A stretch of DNA of 64,000 nt from assembly GCF_026262505.1 (NCBI RefSeq), contig NC_067203.1, positions 27,447,411-27,511,410 on the forward strand, read 5' to 3'. The DNA is from Trichomonas vaginalis G3 (lineage: Eukaryota; Parabasalia; Trichomonadida; Trichomonadidae). The position numbers were made by a program, and so were the translations under genes. The notes under the pieces were generated by a model that did no database searches, was not told the origin of the DNA, and saw only the letters and a list, made by a program, of their open reading frames with translations. Shown one piece after another: positions 31,957 to 42,383 of this stretch. The number at the start of each line of letters is the position of its first letter. Position 1 is the first letter of the stretch.

Positions 31957-32855
31957 TTATTTTGCTGGAACTTTTGAATCTATTATTCCCTGTATTTGTT
32001 CATGAAGTTGATTTTTAGCATTTTCATCGAAATTAATAGACCGAATATATTCATTAATTGCATTCTTATAATCATTTGATTTCTCAAATTTTCTTTTATC
32101 TGATTCCTTAACTAAATCATAAGTTAAACCTCGTTGCTGATATAATGGTTTCTTAATTAAATCTTTGAATGCTTGAGATAAAGCACCTGATGCAATTCTT
32201 GCTACTATAATTGGTTGGAATTGCTGTTTAAGTTCATCTTTAACATTTGCGAAAACTGGATCGAATAAAGCAACTTTAAAGAATTTCTTAGCTGAAATTT
32301 CAGGTCTAATATTTGCATATTGACCATCAAACTGGTTAGAATATCGTGGTAATCCATCCGGTCCCTCTTCAATAGCATTTAATTCTTCATTGAAATAAGA
32401 ATATGGATTATGACGGTATGAATTAATTGGACCATGTTCACCTTCTCCAATGTATTGTTTAACAGCTTTTCCATTTTCATCAAATTGCATAGGATAACGT
32501 TCATTATATGCTTTACGTTTAGGATAATCAGATATAGTTAATTTATAACCATTTATGACTTTAATATTACCTTGACCATCAGTAACGAAAACTTCATTTA
32601 TACCATCAGGTTTTCCATTTGGACCCGTAATGTCTGCTTCGTGTGCTTCCCAATTTGGACCATGACGTTTGGCATATGCTTGAGCTTCTGGTAATGTTAA
32701 AACGTTTCTCATTTGTTTAACATCTTTTTGAAGACCAGCAACAATATGAACTAATTCTTTCATTCCATCAGGAACTTTCATAGTTCTATTATATGCACCC
32801 TTTTGTTTGTCCCTTGTTTTAATGGAACCTGTAGAAGATTTGCTATTTCTGTCAT
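31957..32855 (-). CDS. P1 part: unknown virion-block protein
   Basis: By comparison with P2 the start is [13 protein letters not shown]; the main body contains [20 protein letters not shown] (a short coiled coil), [36 protein letters not shown] and [14 protein letters not shown] helical C-terminal domain follows. It lies between the ATPase and the 232-aa gene. The P2 relative is broken and far more diverged in its second half. Function unknown. Confidence 0.55.
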
Positions 32856-32895
32856 GTTTAATTATAAATAAAAAATAAAAATTAATTATAAAAAG

Positions 32896-33708
32896 TTAAT
32901 CAAATTTAACACATCCTTTTTTTAAATCAACTATTATTTTCCATGTTCTCCTAATTGTTGATATTGTGTGTAAAGTTCATTAATGCTCATTGGTAAATTC
33001 ACTTGATAAAGCATAACGTTCAACTGTTGACGACTAAACCCACTGAAAATGAAAAGGGTTGATAGATTTGATTTAATGTTTGTGCTTAATGCTTTGAAGT
33101 ATTGAACAGCCATGAAGAATGAACACTGAATGTGTCGACATTGAGTTAATAACTGATTAAAATATGATTTCTCATTTGTTATTAGTTTTGATTTCACGGC
33201 ATCATCTAGAAAAATTAGTGAATGCAAAAATTCTCTATCAAAATTTGAAATAGAAAGTGTTTCAAATAATTCATCCGTTGTTTATCAATAATTTTATCCT
33301 CTAATCCTTGCTTCTTGATTGTATTATATAATTCTTTATACATTAAAAAGTTTTTTAAATAATCTTCTGCTTCTTCTTGTGATAAATAAATAATTGGAAT
33401 TTTGATTAAATGTTTTAAAGATTCAAATGTATCATCTGAAGGTGAACCTGAACGGTTGATATAAATTAACACATGTGAATGGGGGGAAGTGTTAGCAATA
33501 ATGATAATTTGTTTTAATATCGTTAATGTTTTACCTTTATTCTGTTTACCAATTGCTGCAGTGATTGAATTTAAGTAACATTCAGAATATGGAATTTTCA
33601 TTAATTTTTCCTTAGATAGAGCATTTCTATTATCACTCAATGCTTCATTAATCATATCATCTACGTATGTATTATATACTCCGCTAATTCTTCAGAATTG
33701 AAATCCAT
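32896..33708 (-). pseudogene. P1 part: A32/FtsK-type packaging ATPase, broken
   Basis: The Walker A motif reads AIGKQNKGKT, and Walker B is SLIFLDDAV. Downstream comes SFFMAVQYFKALSTNIKSNL, then FIFSGFSRQQLNVML, the sensor/arginine region shared by A32-like ATPases of NCLDVs, virophages and Polintons. The enzyme pumps genome DNA into capsids. It directly follows the capsid gene, as in many Polintons. The gene is broken (about one or two breaks). The P2 relative is at 55398-56208. Confidence 0.8.
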
Positions 33709-33732
33709 TTAATCAAAAATAAATTTATAATT

Positions 33733-35374
33733 TTAAACATTTCTATTCATCAATATTTCATCATATGAACTTCTATACTGTGGTGGTGTACCTGTTGGAT
33801 GATATTTCAAACCTTCATCCGGTGTCCATGTCCAATATGTAGTCCTAGTAAACCAAACCTGAGGAGGATTTGTCACCTTTGAACAGTAAGTGTCATTTTC
33901 ACCCTGAATGATTGGATAAGCTTTCACTTGTACTGTAACTTGTGAATTGAAAGTTTCTAATCCATCAAAGAATATACCCGCTCCATCACGTTGAACTGGA
34001 ATAGTGCATAAGAATGAAGTTTGGTCTTTTCCATGTTCTAGCTAATGGCGTGCCATTATCATCATTCAGTGGTCTAGTTAATGAGTCCTCGTATTCTTCT
34101 GTGCATTCATTCACTCCATCTAAATCAGAAGCTTGAAGCATACGTGTAAAGAATATGTCACCCACTGTGGTCATCGCTTGATCGGGGAAGTTTCTGGAAT
34201 CTATAGTGACCTGAAGACCTCGAAGCATTGGATTTTCTAAAACTGTTCTTTGCATTGCATTCTTCGGAAATGTTAACACAACATCTGTAACATTATGAAG
34301 AGCGTATGAGAAATCTGAGCTAATACCTTCAGGAGTGATGCAACCTCCATTTAGTGAACGAACGTCAATATGTTGAGCTGGAATCATGAATGGATCTTCC
34401 TTACTGAATAAACGTGGTATTGCTTTAACTGATTCTTCAATTAAACCGTATCCTGGTGTAATGCATTTATCCTCTAAAACTTCCATCTTTGTGCATGAAA
34501 TAATAACGTCATCAACTGTTGCGTCAGCAGATGTGGCGGCTAAGCTTGTAATTAATTTGGCAGGAAGTCCGATTTGTTGGAATTTGCGATCATATTTATA
34601 AACATGATTCATAATCTTTTCATAATTTTCATCAGTTATCTTTTCATAAACGTAATTTTGTAAATCAGCAACTCTTAACGGGTCAACCTGACAAAATACT
34701 AAAGTATCCCTGAAAACATAATATTTAAGAATGATTTCACCAAATGATTTAGGATAATCATCGAACGCCTGAAATGCTAACAAATCATTTACTGGAATAA
34801 TCATATCAAAAGTGACATCAACTTCTTCATTTGCTTTCTTGAAAACTTCTGAAGGGTCAATATATTTACCACATACTGAGTTATCATATTTTTGAACATT
34901 ATTATATAACGAATGAACAAACTTTTTAACTTTCCTTTCTGATTTTGGTTTATATGTTGCAAATGCGAAAGATTCACGGGCGCAATCCATCTGAAGATAA
35001 CCAGCATCACCTCTTTCGGTTTCTACTTCTAATTGTTTAAAGCTTTGATTTGATGATTTGTAACCAACGAATAAACGCATGCATTTAAAAGCGGCATCAC
35101 ATGTGAAAGCTTTATTTGAAACTAGAGTTGCTTTAACTTTGCGTTTAATATATGTGTCACCTAATTGGTTCACATCATGAGCCGGATTTGTAATTCTTAA
35201 ATGAGTTTGTTTATCATCAAAATATGGAGCATCGGAGTCATAGCATGAACTTTCAAGTTCTCTATAATATCTTCTACCGTCATTCTTTGCGAATATTTCA
35301 TTTATCTTTTCGAATGAATGAAACACATTTCCATTAATCGGTTTAGTGTTTGGCACCAAATAGTTAGTCGTCAT
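33733..35374 (-). pseudogene. P1 part: major capsid protein candidate, broken
   Basis: It starts MTTNYLVPNTKPINGNVFHS after the T-rich box. At about 546 codons it has the right size for a double jelly-roll capsid protein, is beta-rich, and sits beside the packaging ATPase. It contains EVDVTFDMIIPVNDLLAF and LRGLQVTIDSRNFPDQ. The P2 copy (53733-55373) reads whole and is almost identical. The capsid call rests on size, composition, order and abundance of strands, not on a diagnostic motif. It has about one break here. Confidence 0.65.
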
Positions 35375-35443
35375 TTATTATTAAATAAAAAATCAAAATT
35401 AAAAGTTGAAAATGAATTTTTAATTTTAATGAAATAATCAACT

Positions 35444-35659
35444 ATGGCTGCAGGTATATTTAAGAAACTGTGGGATAAAGTAAAAAGAGGAGCGCATAAA
35501 GTTTGGGAAACAATGAAGAAAGGAGCGAATTGGATATTTAAGAATAAAGAAGCAATTAGTGACGTTGCTGAATCAATAACACCAAAAGCTGCCCCAATAA
35601 GAGAAATTTTAAATAAAGGAGAAAAAGTTTATCAAAGACTTCAACCGATACTAAGATAA
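35444..35659 (+). CDS. P1 part: small amphipathic virion protein I, 71 aa
   Basis: It starts MAAGIFKKLWDKVKRGAHKV: an amphipathic basic helix followed by WETMKKGANWIFKNK. It resembles minor capsid proteins with a membrane-active helix (adenovirus pVI/pX-like proteins of Polintons). The gene at 35684-35920 starts with nearly the same residues on the other strand. It is divergent from the capsid gene with a 69-bp gap. Confidence 0.6.
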   Translation: MAAGIFKKLWDKVKRGAHKVWETMKKGANWIFKNKEAISDVAESITPKAAPIREILNKGEKVYQRLQPILR

Positions 35660-35683
35660 AAATAATATTTATTTATTTTTCCA

Positions 35684-35920
35684 CTATCTACCTCCTATTT
35701 TATTAAGTATTCCTTCAGCAATTCCACCAATTGCGTTATCTGCTTGTGCTCCCATCGCCGGATTACCTGCTTTAGTACCTAATACTCCACCTATGATAGT
35801 TCCTGCCGTTTTCGCTACTGGTGCCAAAAAGTTTGCAACAGGTTTAATAACCTTTTTATAAACCCAACCTGCAGCTTTCTTAATTCCATCCCATAATTTT
35901 TTAAAGAATCCTGCAGCCAT
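35684..35920 (-). CDS. P1 part: small amphipathic virion protein II, 78 aa
   Basis: It starts MAAGFFKKLWDGIKKAAGWV and continues into a glycine/alanine-rich hydrophobic stretch (AGTIIGGVLGTKAG). The N-terminus is a paralogue of the convergent gene at 35444-35659. A membrane-lytic or capsid-cementing role is inferred from the helix and context. Confidence 0.6.
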   Translation of the reverse strand: MAAGFFKKLWDGIKKAAGWVYKKVIKPVANFLAPVAKTAGTIIGGVLGTKAGNPAMGAQADNAIGGIAEGILNKIGGR

Positions 35921-35986
35921 TTCTGATTTAATATTAATTAAAAAATATATTTCATCACTTATATTCTAATTTTTATTTAATGATAA

Positions 35987-36367
35987 ATGAAACCGATTTT
36001 AAAAATAAATGAAACAAAGGAGGATGAAATAAATGAAAGTGGAAATGTTCAACAAAAAATAAACGTTGTTAAACCAATTACTGAAATAAAAATTTTTTCA
36101 TCTGTTGAAGAATTTAATGACTATTATGCTAATAATAAAAAATTATTTGAAGAATTGACAACGTGTAAATTGAATAAAATGTTTAAAGTTGATGGATTCA
36201 AAATTTCAAAAATAAAAGGAGTGGTTAGTTTGAAATCTATTCCTCAATCAAGAATCACCTCATTAATGAAAATAGATGATTTAACAAAAAGAATAGAAGA
36301 GATTGAAGAAAGAATAAATCAAATAATTGATTTCATAAATCATGACTCGTTGAGCCCGGGTCCTTAA
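35987..36367 (+). CDS. P1 part: unknown coiled-coil protein, 126 aa
   Basis: It starts MKPILKINETKEDEINES and ends LSPGP, with an isoleucine/glutamate heptad stretch near the end (TKRIEEIEERINQIIDFI). P2 keeps a full-length relative (52755-53135, minus). It overlaps the convergent gene by four bases. Function unknown. Confidence 0.55.
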   Translation: MKPILKINETKEDEINESGNVQQKINVVKPITEIKIFSSVEEFNDYYANNKKLFEELTTCKLNKMFKVDGFKISKIKGVVSLKSIPQSRITSLMKIDDLTKRIEEIEERINQIIDFINHDSLSPGP

Positions 36368-36843
36368 AGCCCATCACTGAGTTCAAGGTTATATTCATCA
36401 AATATTTCATTATTAAATGCAACTTCTGCTAGTTTATTTATTTTTTCAATACGATCATTTGAAAGTCTATCGTTTAATTTTTTCTGAAGTTTTTCATTTT
36501 CTAGTTCTGAAACTTTATTTGGATGATATTTAAACCCGTTAAATTCTTTTTCCTCAGTTTTGATCATTAATTTACAAAGAACTTTTGTGGTTGGAATTCG
36601 TTTAAACCATTTATCATTAATATTTGTTATAAATTCAATATTCGGAATTAATTCCCAAATTTTTGCATTTTCAATTAATTTATTATCAAATGCAAAAGCA
36701 ATAGGTTTAATATTATGTTTACCTTTATAATATAAACTTTCTACATAATCATCGAAATAAACATCTACTTGTTTAACATTTTCAAGAATTGGTGAAAGAG
36801 CATTCATTAATTGATTGACGGTTACGAATCTTGATCCACTCAT
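36364..36843 (-). CDS. P1 part: unknown protein nearest the element end, 159 aa
   Basis: It starts MSGSRFVTVNQLMNALSPIL after TTTTTTTTATTTCGTAAGAA, the same start box as the 87-aa gene at 22536. It contains VDVYFDDYVESLYYKG and a helical C-terminus. It is the outermost gene at the right end; its P2 relative (52284-52758) is broken. No family recognised. Confidence 0.55.
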   Translation of the reverse strand: MSGSRFVTVNQLMNALSPILENVKQVDVYFDDYVESLYYKGKHNIKPIAFAFDNKLIENAKIWELIPNIEFITNINDKWFKRIPTTKVLCKLMIKTEEKEFNGFKYHPNKVSELENEKLQKKLNDRLSNDRIEKINKLAEVAFNNEIFDEYNLELSDGL

Positions 36844-37132
36844 TTCTTACGAAATAAAAAAAATAAATTATTCATAAATGTAAGACATGAATTTTTAAAG
36901 TTTATTTTTTTAAAAAATTATTTTTTATTTCATTATGTATGGGCTGAGTGTAAATGTCTTACAATTTTGAAAATTTTTAAATCTTGATTTATTCAAAAAC
37001 GTAAGAATAAAAACCGTAAGAATCATACGTTTTTTACTTCATATGTTAAAAAAAATGATACAAAATCGTTCAATATTGTATGAATTCTTACGTTTACAAA
37101 AAAAGTCACATAACCCATCATATCCTACTACT
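36844..37132. repeat. P1 right terminal region
   Basis: There is no gene here. Read inward from 37132 it begins AGTAGTAGGATATGATGGGT and matches the outer bases of P2 at 51729. The words CGTAAGAAT and their complements recur several times, partly as inverted pairs. It is the terminal repeat region of the Polinton family; the partner at the other end is lost. Confidence 0.65.
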
Positions 37133-37931
37133 TAGCATTTTTTACTATACTGTAATAAAAAATTAATTATAATAAATTAAATGTTTATTAAATCAAATGT
37201 TTTCTTTGCAATAATATTTTTAATGTTGAGTAAACAATGTTGGGATCAAGTGTATCATTTTTCAGACCTTTCTGAACAGCTTCAAGCATACTGATGCATT
37301 CGACTTTTTTAAATTGTGTCATTTCTTCGAAATCTCTTGTGACTTTTTTGATAACTTTAACACTTCTCTCTGAATCCAGACCTTTAATTTGCAACTTAAT
37401 CAGAAATGAAGGAACAACACTGGAATATAACTCGATGACAAGTTCATCGAGTCGAAGATTTGGTTGTACACCACTTGTATGTGCCGGATACCATTGTGTC
37501 AAATTTTTTCTGAAATTAACTTTAAAAGTACTAAGTAAGATCATGAGATATAGCACTATATGTTTAAACCAACTTATATTTTGGTTGTACACCAACTTGT
37601 ATGTGCCGGATACCATTGTGTCAAATTTTTTCTGAAATTAACTTTAAAAGTACTAAGTAAGATCATGAGATATAGCAATATATGTTTAAACCAACTTATA
37701 TTTTGGTTGTACACCACTTGTATGTGCCGGATACCATTGTGTCAAATTTTTTCTGAAATTAACTTTAAAAGTACTAAGTAAGATCATTTATTTTTGCATA
37801 ATATAATGCCAATATGGTTTCTTTTGATTTTATTTCATTTATAAGCAAATCAGATTTACCCAAAAACTCCACTCCATAAGCGTTCATTTGCTAAATTAAA
37901 AAGTGACAATGGGCTAGTCTGTCCCTTTCTC
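37133..37931. mobile_element. MULE IV fragment, split by the Polinton
   Basis: It picks up inside a MULE at TAGCATTTTTTACTATACTG (equivalent to about 3569 of MULE I) and runs to the right terminal repeat at 37931. The same host flank ATATAATAC follows (37932-37940) as after MULE I. It contains the C-terminal transposase fragment (minus, 37188 to about 37465) and three 121-bp repeats. This is the unit B counterpart of MULE I, with Polinton DNA at its left side. Confidence 0.85.
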
Positions 37932-38292
37932 ATATAATACTATTTATTTTTGCATAGTTCAATTTTTTTAAATAATGCAAGATATCCCGCCATTAGTTTT
38001 CATGAAATAATCCAAAAATCAGCATACACTTGAGAACATAGCAGCTCTACATGTTTTCGCTATTTATTTTCCAATAATATGAGGGGTTCACGGGATAAAG
38101 CTTCATTAAGCATAATTGATTACAATATCATCATATATATACCGAACATATAACAAATGGGATATTTGTATACTAAAATAAAAAAGGAGCAAATTATATA
38201 ATTTTTTCATGCTACTTATAGGTTCAAAAATCTTATAATATAAAAATATTTTCAAATACAAAGAAAATATGTGTTTATTTCAAATTTGAAAA

Positions 38293-39660
38293 TTAGATAT
38301 CTTGTGGGGTCCACTTTCCTCCTCTGTAATCACCTGTAGGGTTATCCTTAGGAAATCTTTTTGCATTTCTTGCCTTGTTGATCTCTTTTCTTGTTTCTGG
38401 TGTAGCTTTCTTTTGATTTCTGGATTTATTTTTCTCATATTCAAGTTTTTGGAGTTCGCGGATTGAAGGAGATATTTGGTAATTATTGACACGATTGTAT
38501 ATTTCTTGTTTGCATTTCTCTCCTTCGTTTTTTTGTAAAATTGTAACAGCCGTACGCATTTCAAACGATTTTGCGTTGTTTCCTTTGGGACACTGAGTAA
38601 GCATTGAGTGATGTATCGATTCATTTTGTTGTGTTTGAGCATTAGGATCAATTTCTGGAATCAACTTTGCGGCATCATCTGTAAAACGTTGAAATTGCTT
38701 CGCTAAATCAGGTTTTGTAAGTGGCTGAAACACAGGATATTCTTTGTCTTTTTCGTGAAGGCAATTTTCATGCCTTCCGATAAAATGATTTAATGTATTC
38801 TTCCATAGGAAAATTTTTTTCGTTGTTTCAATTGGAAGCATGATAATAAAAGTGAACCACTTAATAACTTTCGAATATATCTGATGAAATACTTTTTCTT
38901 GGTGTTTTAATGGTCTTCCACGTTTCTTCGGCTCTTCTGCTTTAGATTTGATTGGGAATGCTGGCTGTGATTCACTTTCTTTCTGTTGATTAACAGTTTC
39001 TTTTCCTGCTGCTTCTTTATATCCACCATTTTCAAGCTTTTCGAAAGCTCTGCCAACTGCACGTACACAATGACGAGGATCAAGTGTAATTTTAGCATTC
39101 GGAGCATATTGCTGGATGATGGCTTTCGTTTTATTGTCATTGTCATGAACCACTGTGGAAACATTTGTAAAGTCAAAATTTGACATCATCCTCTTTGTAC
39201 ATTCTGTTTCCATCATGTTGGATGGGCCTTCAAAGTCTCCTCCAGAGCTCTTTTTTATAACAGTTGTTTCACCAACAACTTTTCCACGGTTGTCCATCAT
39301 TAAACTTTGGCACGCTGTAGCATTTCTGCCAACATTATAATGCGAATCAGTGCTTAAAAATGTATCTTTCTTCATTGTTTGTTGAGCATTTTTAATAGAT
39401 TGCTCTTTATATTCTAGTATTACCTTACCTATTTCTTTTTGATGACGGTAAAACTCTTTTTCACTCGGCACTTTAATATTGTTATCTTGAAATAAATTCC
39501 TTGCTCGAGTATAAGAGTCACCATTAACAATTACAGAAGCAGTCCAGTGTTTTGGATCGACTTCCTTTGGCGCATTCTTTTCTTGGGAGTTTTTTCTTGC
39601 TTCAATTGATTTTTCGTTAGCTTCACGACTTTGTTGTTTGCGTCTGCTTGGTGGAGGCAT
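38293..39660 (-). CDS. Transposase-like protein with AT-hook, copy 2
   Basis: This is identical in protein sequence to the gene at 4728-6095, 455 aa from MPPPSRRKQQ. A longer open frame exists upstream only because of small differences in the leader, and it begins with TTG, so I keep the same ATG. It has the same DDE-like motif order, AT-hook and NES..PK stretch. The lack of any protein change between copies reflects the recent duplication and does not prove function. Confidence 0.6.
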   Translation of the reverse strand: MPPPSRRKQQSREANEKSIEARKNSQEKNAPKEVDPKHWTASVIVNGDSYTRARNLFQDNNIKVPSEKEFYRHQKEIGKVILEYKEQSIKNAQQTMKKDTFLSTDSHYNVGRNATACQSLMMDNRGKVVGETTVIKKSSGGDFEGPSNMMETECTKRMMSNFDFTNVSTVVHDNDNKTKAIIQQYAPNAKITLDPRHCVRAVGRAFEKLENGGYKEAAGKETVNQQKESESQPAFPIKSKAEEPKKRGRPLKHQEKVFHQIYSKVIKWFTFIIMLPIETTKKIFLWKNTLNHFIGRHENCLHEKDKEYPVFQPLTKPDLAKQFQRFTDDAAKLIPEIDPNAQTQQNESIHHSMLTQCPKGNNAKSFEMRTAVTILQKNEGEKCKQEIYNRVNNYQISPSIRELQKLEYEKNKSRNQKKATPETRKEINKARNAKRFPKDNPTGDYRGGKWTPQDI

Positions 39661-41343
39661 ATTACGTAAATGGTCGGTAAAAATGTAATAAACGTAGTGA
39701 ATAATTAAAAAGATTGCTTTATATAACAAATATAATCATTTTTTCCTTAGAAATCCCATTATTTGCATAACAATATTTAAAAATATTTTTTTGATATAGT
39801 TTACAGTCACATCAATATGAACTATATTAAACTATCAGAAACTTATGTATGTTATTAGTAAAGTTGAAATTTTTATCATATTTACACATTAAATTTAATT
39901 TTCATGCATATTTAAGTTTTTTTCAACACAATCTTGTATTGTTAGTACCGACAATATGAAAGAAAGTTATACTGTATTTAATTTTAGCAATAAACAAAAA
40001 AATCTAAATTATATCTTTAGATACTAGGATTGATTTAATGACTAAGAACGTTTTTATCAATAATACCATGATTCATAACATATAGACATAACCTAAATAT
40101 ACCAAAGCATTTCTACTTGGAACTAGCGCATCGCCAAAATAATGGGTCAATATTCATTTGACGTAATGCTGATCGAGAGAAGTCTTTATATATAAGCCTT
40201 ATCACAATGCCACGAATGCACCCAGCTGCAGGCGTGTCTTGTTTAACATTCATTCCTATATATGATGGAACATTAATCAATAATCATGGAAGTATCACTT
40301 TTCAAATAACATCATTGTTAAATGAAAGAAAATTGTATGCAAAATTACATTTTGGTAATGGTGAGACGCAATATGTTGAAGTATATATCATTATTATTTA
40401 ATATACAAACAAACTCTAGTACAAAATTGTATTAATTCAACTTTCATGTCTAATATAAAAACTTTTTTTAAAAAAAGAGATATAATCGTGTATAATATGA
40501 GAAAAATGAATATCAATACAAAATAAAATATCAATTAGCTATTGCTGATGACATATCATGAATATTGATCATTTGATTTGATTAATTTTGATAAATATTA
40601 GGCTTTTTGCTAGTTACATATTACAATAAGGCTTTTAAATGGATATTTATTGATATGAGCTTATTTCAAAATGACAGTCTTTGATTTATCCACTAATAAG
40701 ATTTGATGTCACAAAAATCTAGATTTTGGGGCATAAAAACCTAACACCAAATCATAACTTCTGTGCATATACTAAATTGAGTACAGAAATATGTTAATTT
40801 TCAGTATTTTTAGAAGAATTCTTATTATCCTTCAAAAAGTCAGTATTTCTGCTGTAATTTTCTACAACATTGTAGTTATTGCACTTTGTCTATGGATTTG
40901 TATATATGTTATATATAAATTATATATCTAAACTGCCCATAAGTGCAATTTTTATATAAATTGTTTATTTCTTTAACAATTTCATATGAAATATGCTTTT
41001 TTAAGCGTATCAAAGCTGTGTTCTTAATGTGCATGGATATATCAAGAAAAATGTCGAAAAAAAATGTGAATTCACAAATTCACTGAATTTTCACCGTTTT
41101 TTGAATTTTGCTACAGCACTAATATTAAATAATACTAAAATCTTCTGTCTTTGTAAAAGAATAAATTCTGACAAAAAGTGCTCGTTTAAATTTAATGATC
41201 ATCTGTATGACTAAGTGGTAAAAAGTGTTTATGACCAAAAAAGGGTTACATGCTTAGTCTATTTTTCTGACAGGATACTCTAGATTTACATGATCTCTAT
41301 TTCATATCTCCGTTTTTAGATTCTTCGACAGATTTTATGATAG
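39661..41343. other. AT-rich spacer, copy of 6096-7776
   Basis: It is nearly identical to the unit A spacer, with a few single-base and short-indel differences (for example near 41045). It holds only the 64-codon ORF at 40207-40401. Confidence 0.5.
40207..40401 (+). CDS. Small hypothetical protein, copy 2
   Basis: It is identical to the ORF at 6643-6837 (MPRMHPAAGVSC). It has the same weak support: a duplicate within a recent tandem unit, with no domain. Confidence 0.25.
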   Translation: MPRMHPAAGVSCLTFIPIYDGTLINNHGSITFQITSLLNERKLYAKLHFGNGETQYVEVYIIII

Positions 41344-41959
41344 TAAACCAAGATTAACAAATTTCCGGCATGTTAATGAAGAAATCTGCAGCTACCCTCA
41401 ATATTATTTCAATAATCAGTATCGTTTCTCTTACAATTTATTTTTTTCTCAATAATTTAACAAGAAATAACAATACACACTTGGTTTTACGTATAAAAGC
41501 TAAGTGTCGAACTTAATCAACTTTACTTACTTAGCAAATGAATATTTTTGTGGTTGCGAGTTCTGAATGCTGAAGTTTTAGATTTCTCTATAAATGATAT
41601 CATTGCACTTACAATGTTGTTCCAGCCTATCGCATAAATCATAGAAAATCCAAAAAAAAATAATATAAAGAAAATTCATGTCATGAAGTTCAAAAAATAC
41701 CGTGTAACATTAAAATTTGTTATGCATAATACATTTTAGCTATTATTGATTTTTTTTAATTTTCGAGAAATTGAATGGTGAGTCCGATAGAGAAATTTTT
41801 AAAAATCCTAGTGCCTCATAGAAGTAATTTCCCTCGTCTCCCATACTTCCAAATGTATGCATATGACATAAACTTTTATGCATTACACAAGTGGCCAATA
41901 ATATCTATAGAGTAAAAAATTAGAAATTTAATTTTTTTATATGATAGTTATATTTCAGA

Positions 41960-42195
41960 TTTGCGAGCGTAACTTTTTTCTCCATGGCATACTTGTTTTA
42001 AGAGCAAATGATCAAAATCGTCCTTCAATTATTGAAGGAGCTGATATCTTTTGAAAATTGAATTGAAAGGGTATTCAATTTTCAAATTTCCTCTCAATTT
42101 TGGAAACATATCAACTCTATGAATTAACAATTATGTGCCTTCACAGTTTATCAGTCATATAAGGTGCTTATAAAGAAAAAAGTTACGCTCGCAAA
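41960..42195. mobile_element. 236-bp MITE-like element, copy C
   Basis: This is the third copy of the inverted-repeat element (TTTGCGAGCG ends), in the 3' flank of the intact GH47 gene. Its presence here shows that it predates the amplification. Confidence 0.6.
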
Positions 42196-42383
42196 ATATG
42201 TTTTTATATAGATTTCACATAAAATAATTATGTAATTTCTAAAAAAGAATATTTTTGTTCTTGAATATTAAAGTGTATTGTAGTTTAAAAAGTTTTAAAT
42301 ATGTTGCTAAAATTTCAGGTTTATAGCTCATGTCTAGCATGACTTCTTCGTATGCGCAAAAAATCTGACACGTAAGGGTATCC

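Larger units (their letters stand above)
16267..37132. mobile_element. Polinton/Maverick P1, broken, left end missing
   Basis: This is a fossil of about 21 kb with the family's gene set: protein-primed DNA polymerase B, rve integrase, primase/SF3 helicase, KilA-N protein, fibre proteins, A32-type packaging ATPase, a large capsid-protein candidate and small virion proteins. The right end is ...CCTACTACT at 37132; read inward it is AGTAGTAGGATATGATG, and it matches the start of P2 at 51729. No matching left end is present: the sequence abuts a MULE terminus at 16266. I count very roughly ten breaks across several genes, while integrase, primase-helicase and others still read whole. Its capsid genes are almost identical to P2's, which suggests a young element. 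Confidence 0.9.
7777..41343. repeat. Tandem duplication unit B, split by later insertions
   Basis: The pieces of the unit can be followed through 7777-10729, 12738-13203 with the MULE start, and 37133-41343. Between them lie the hairpin element (10730-12737) and the MULE/Polinton block (to 37132). At 41344 the sequence passes into the third GH47 copy exactly as unit A passes into B at 7777. The insertions therefore postdate, or arrived during, the array's growth. Confidence 0.8.

Noticed and set aside
38293-39729. Longer N-terminus for transposase-like copy 2
   Set aside because: The extension begins with TTG and is open only through small leader differences; the MPPPSRR start is shared by both copies.
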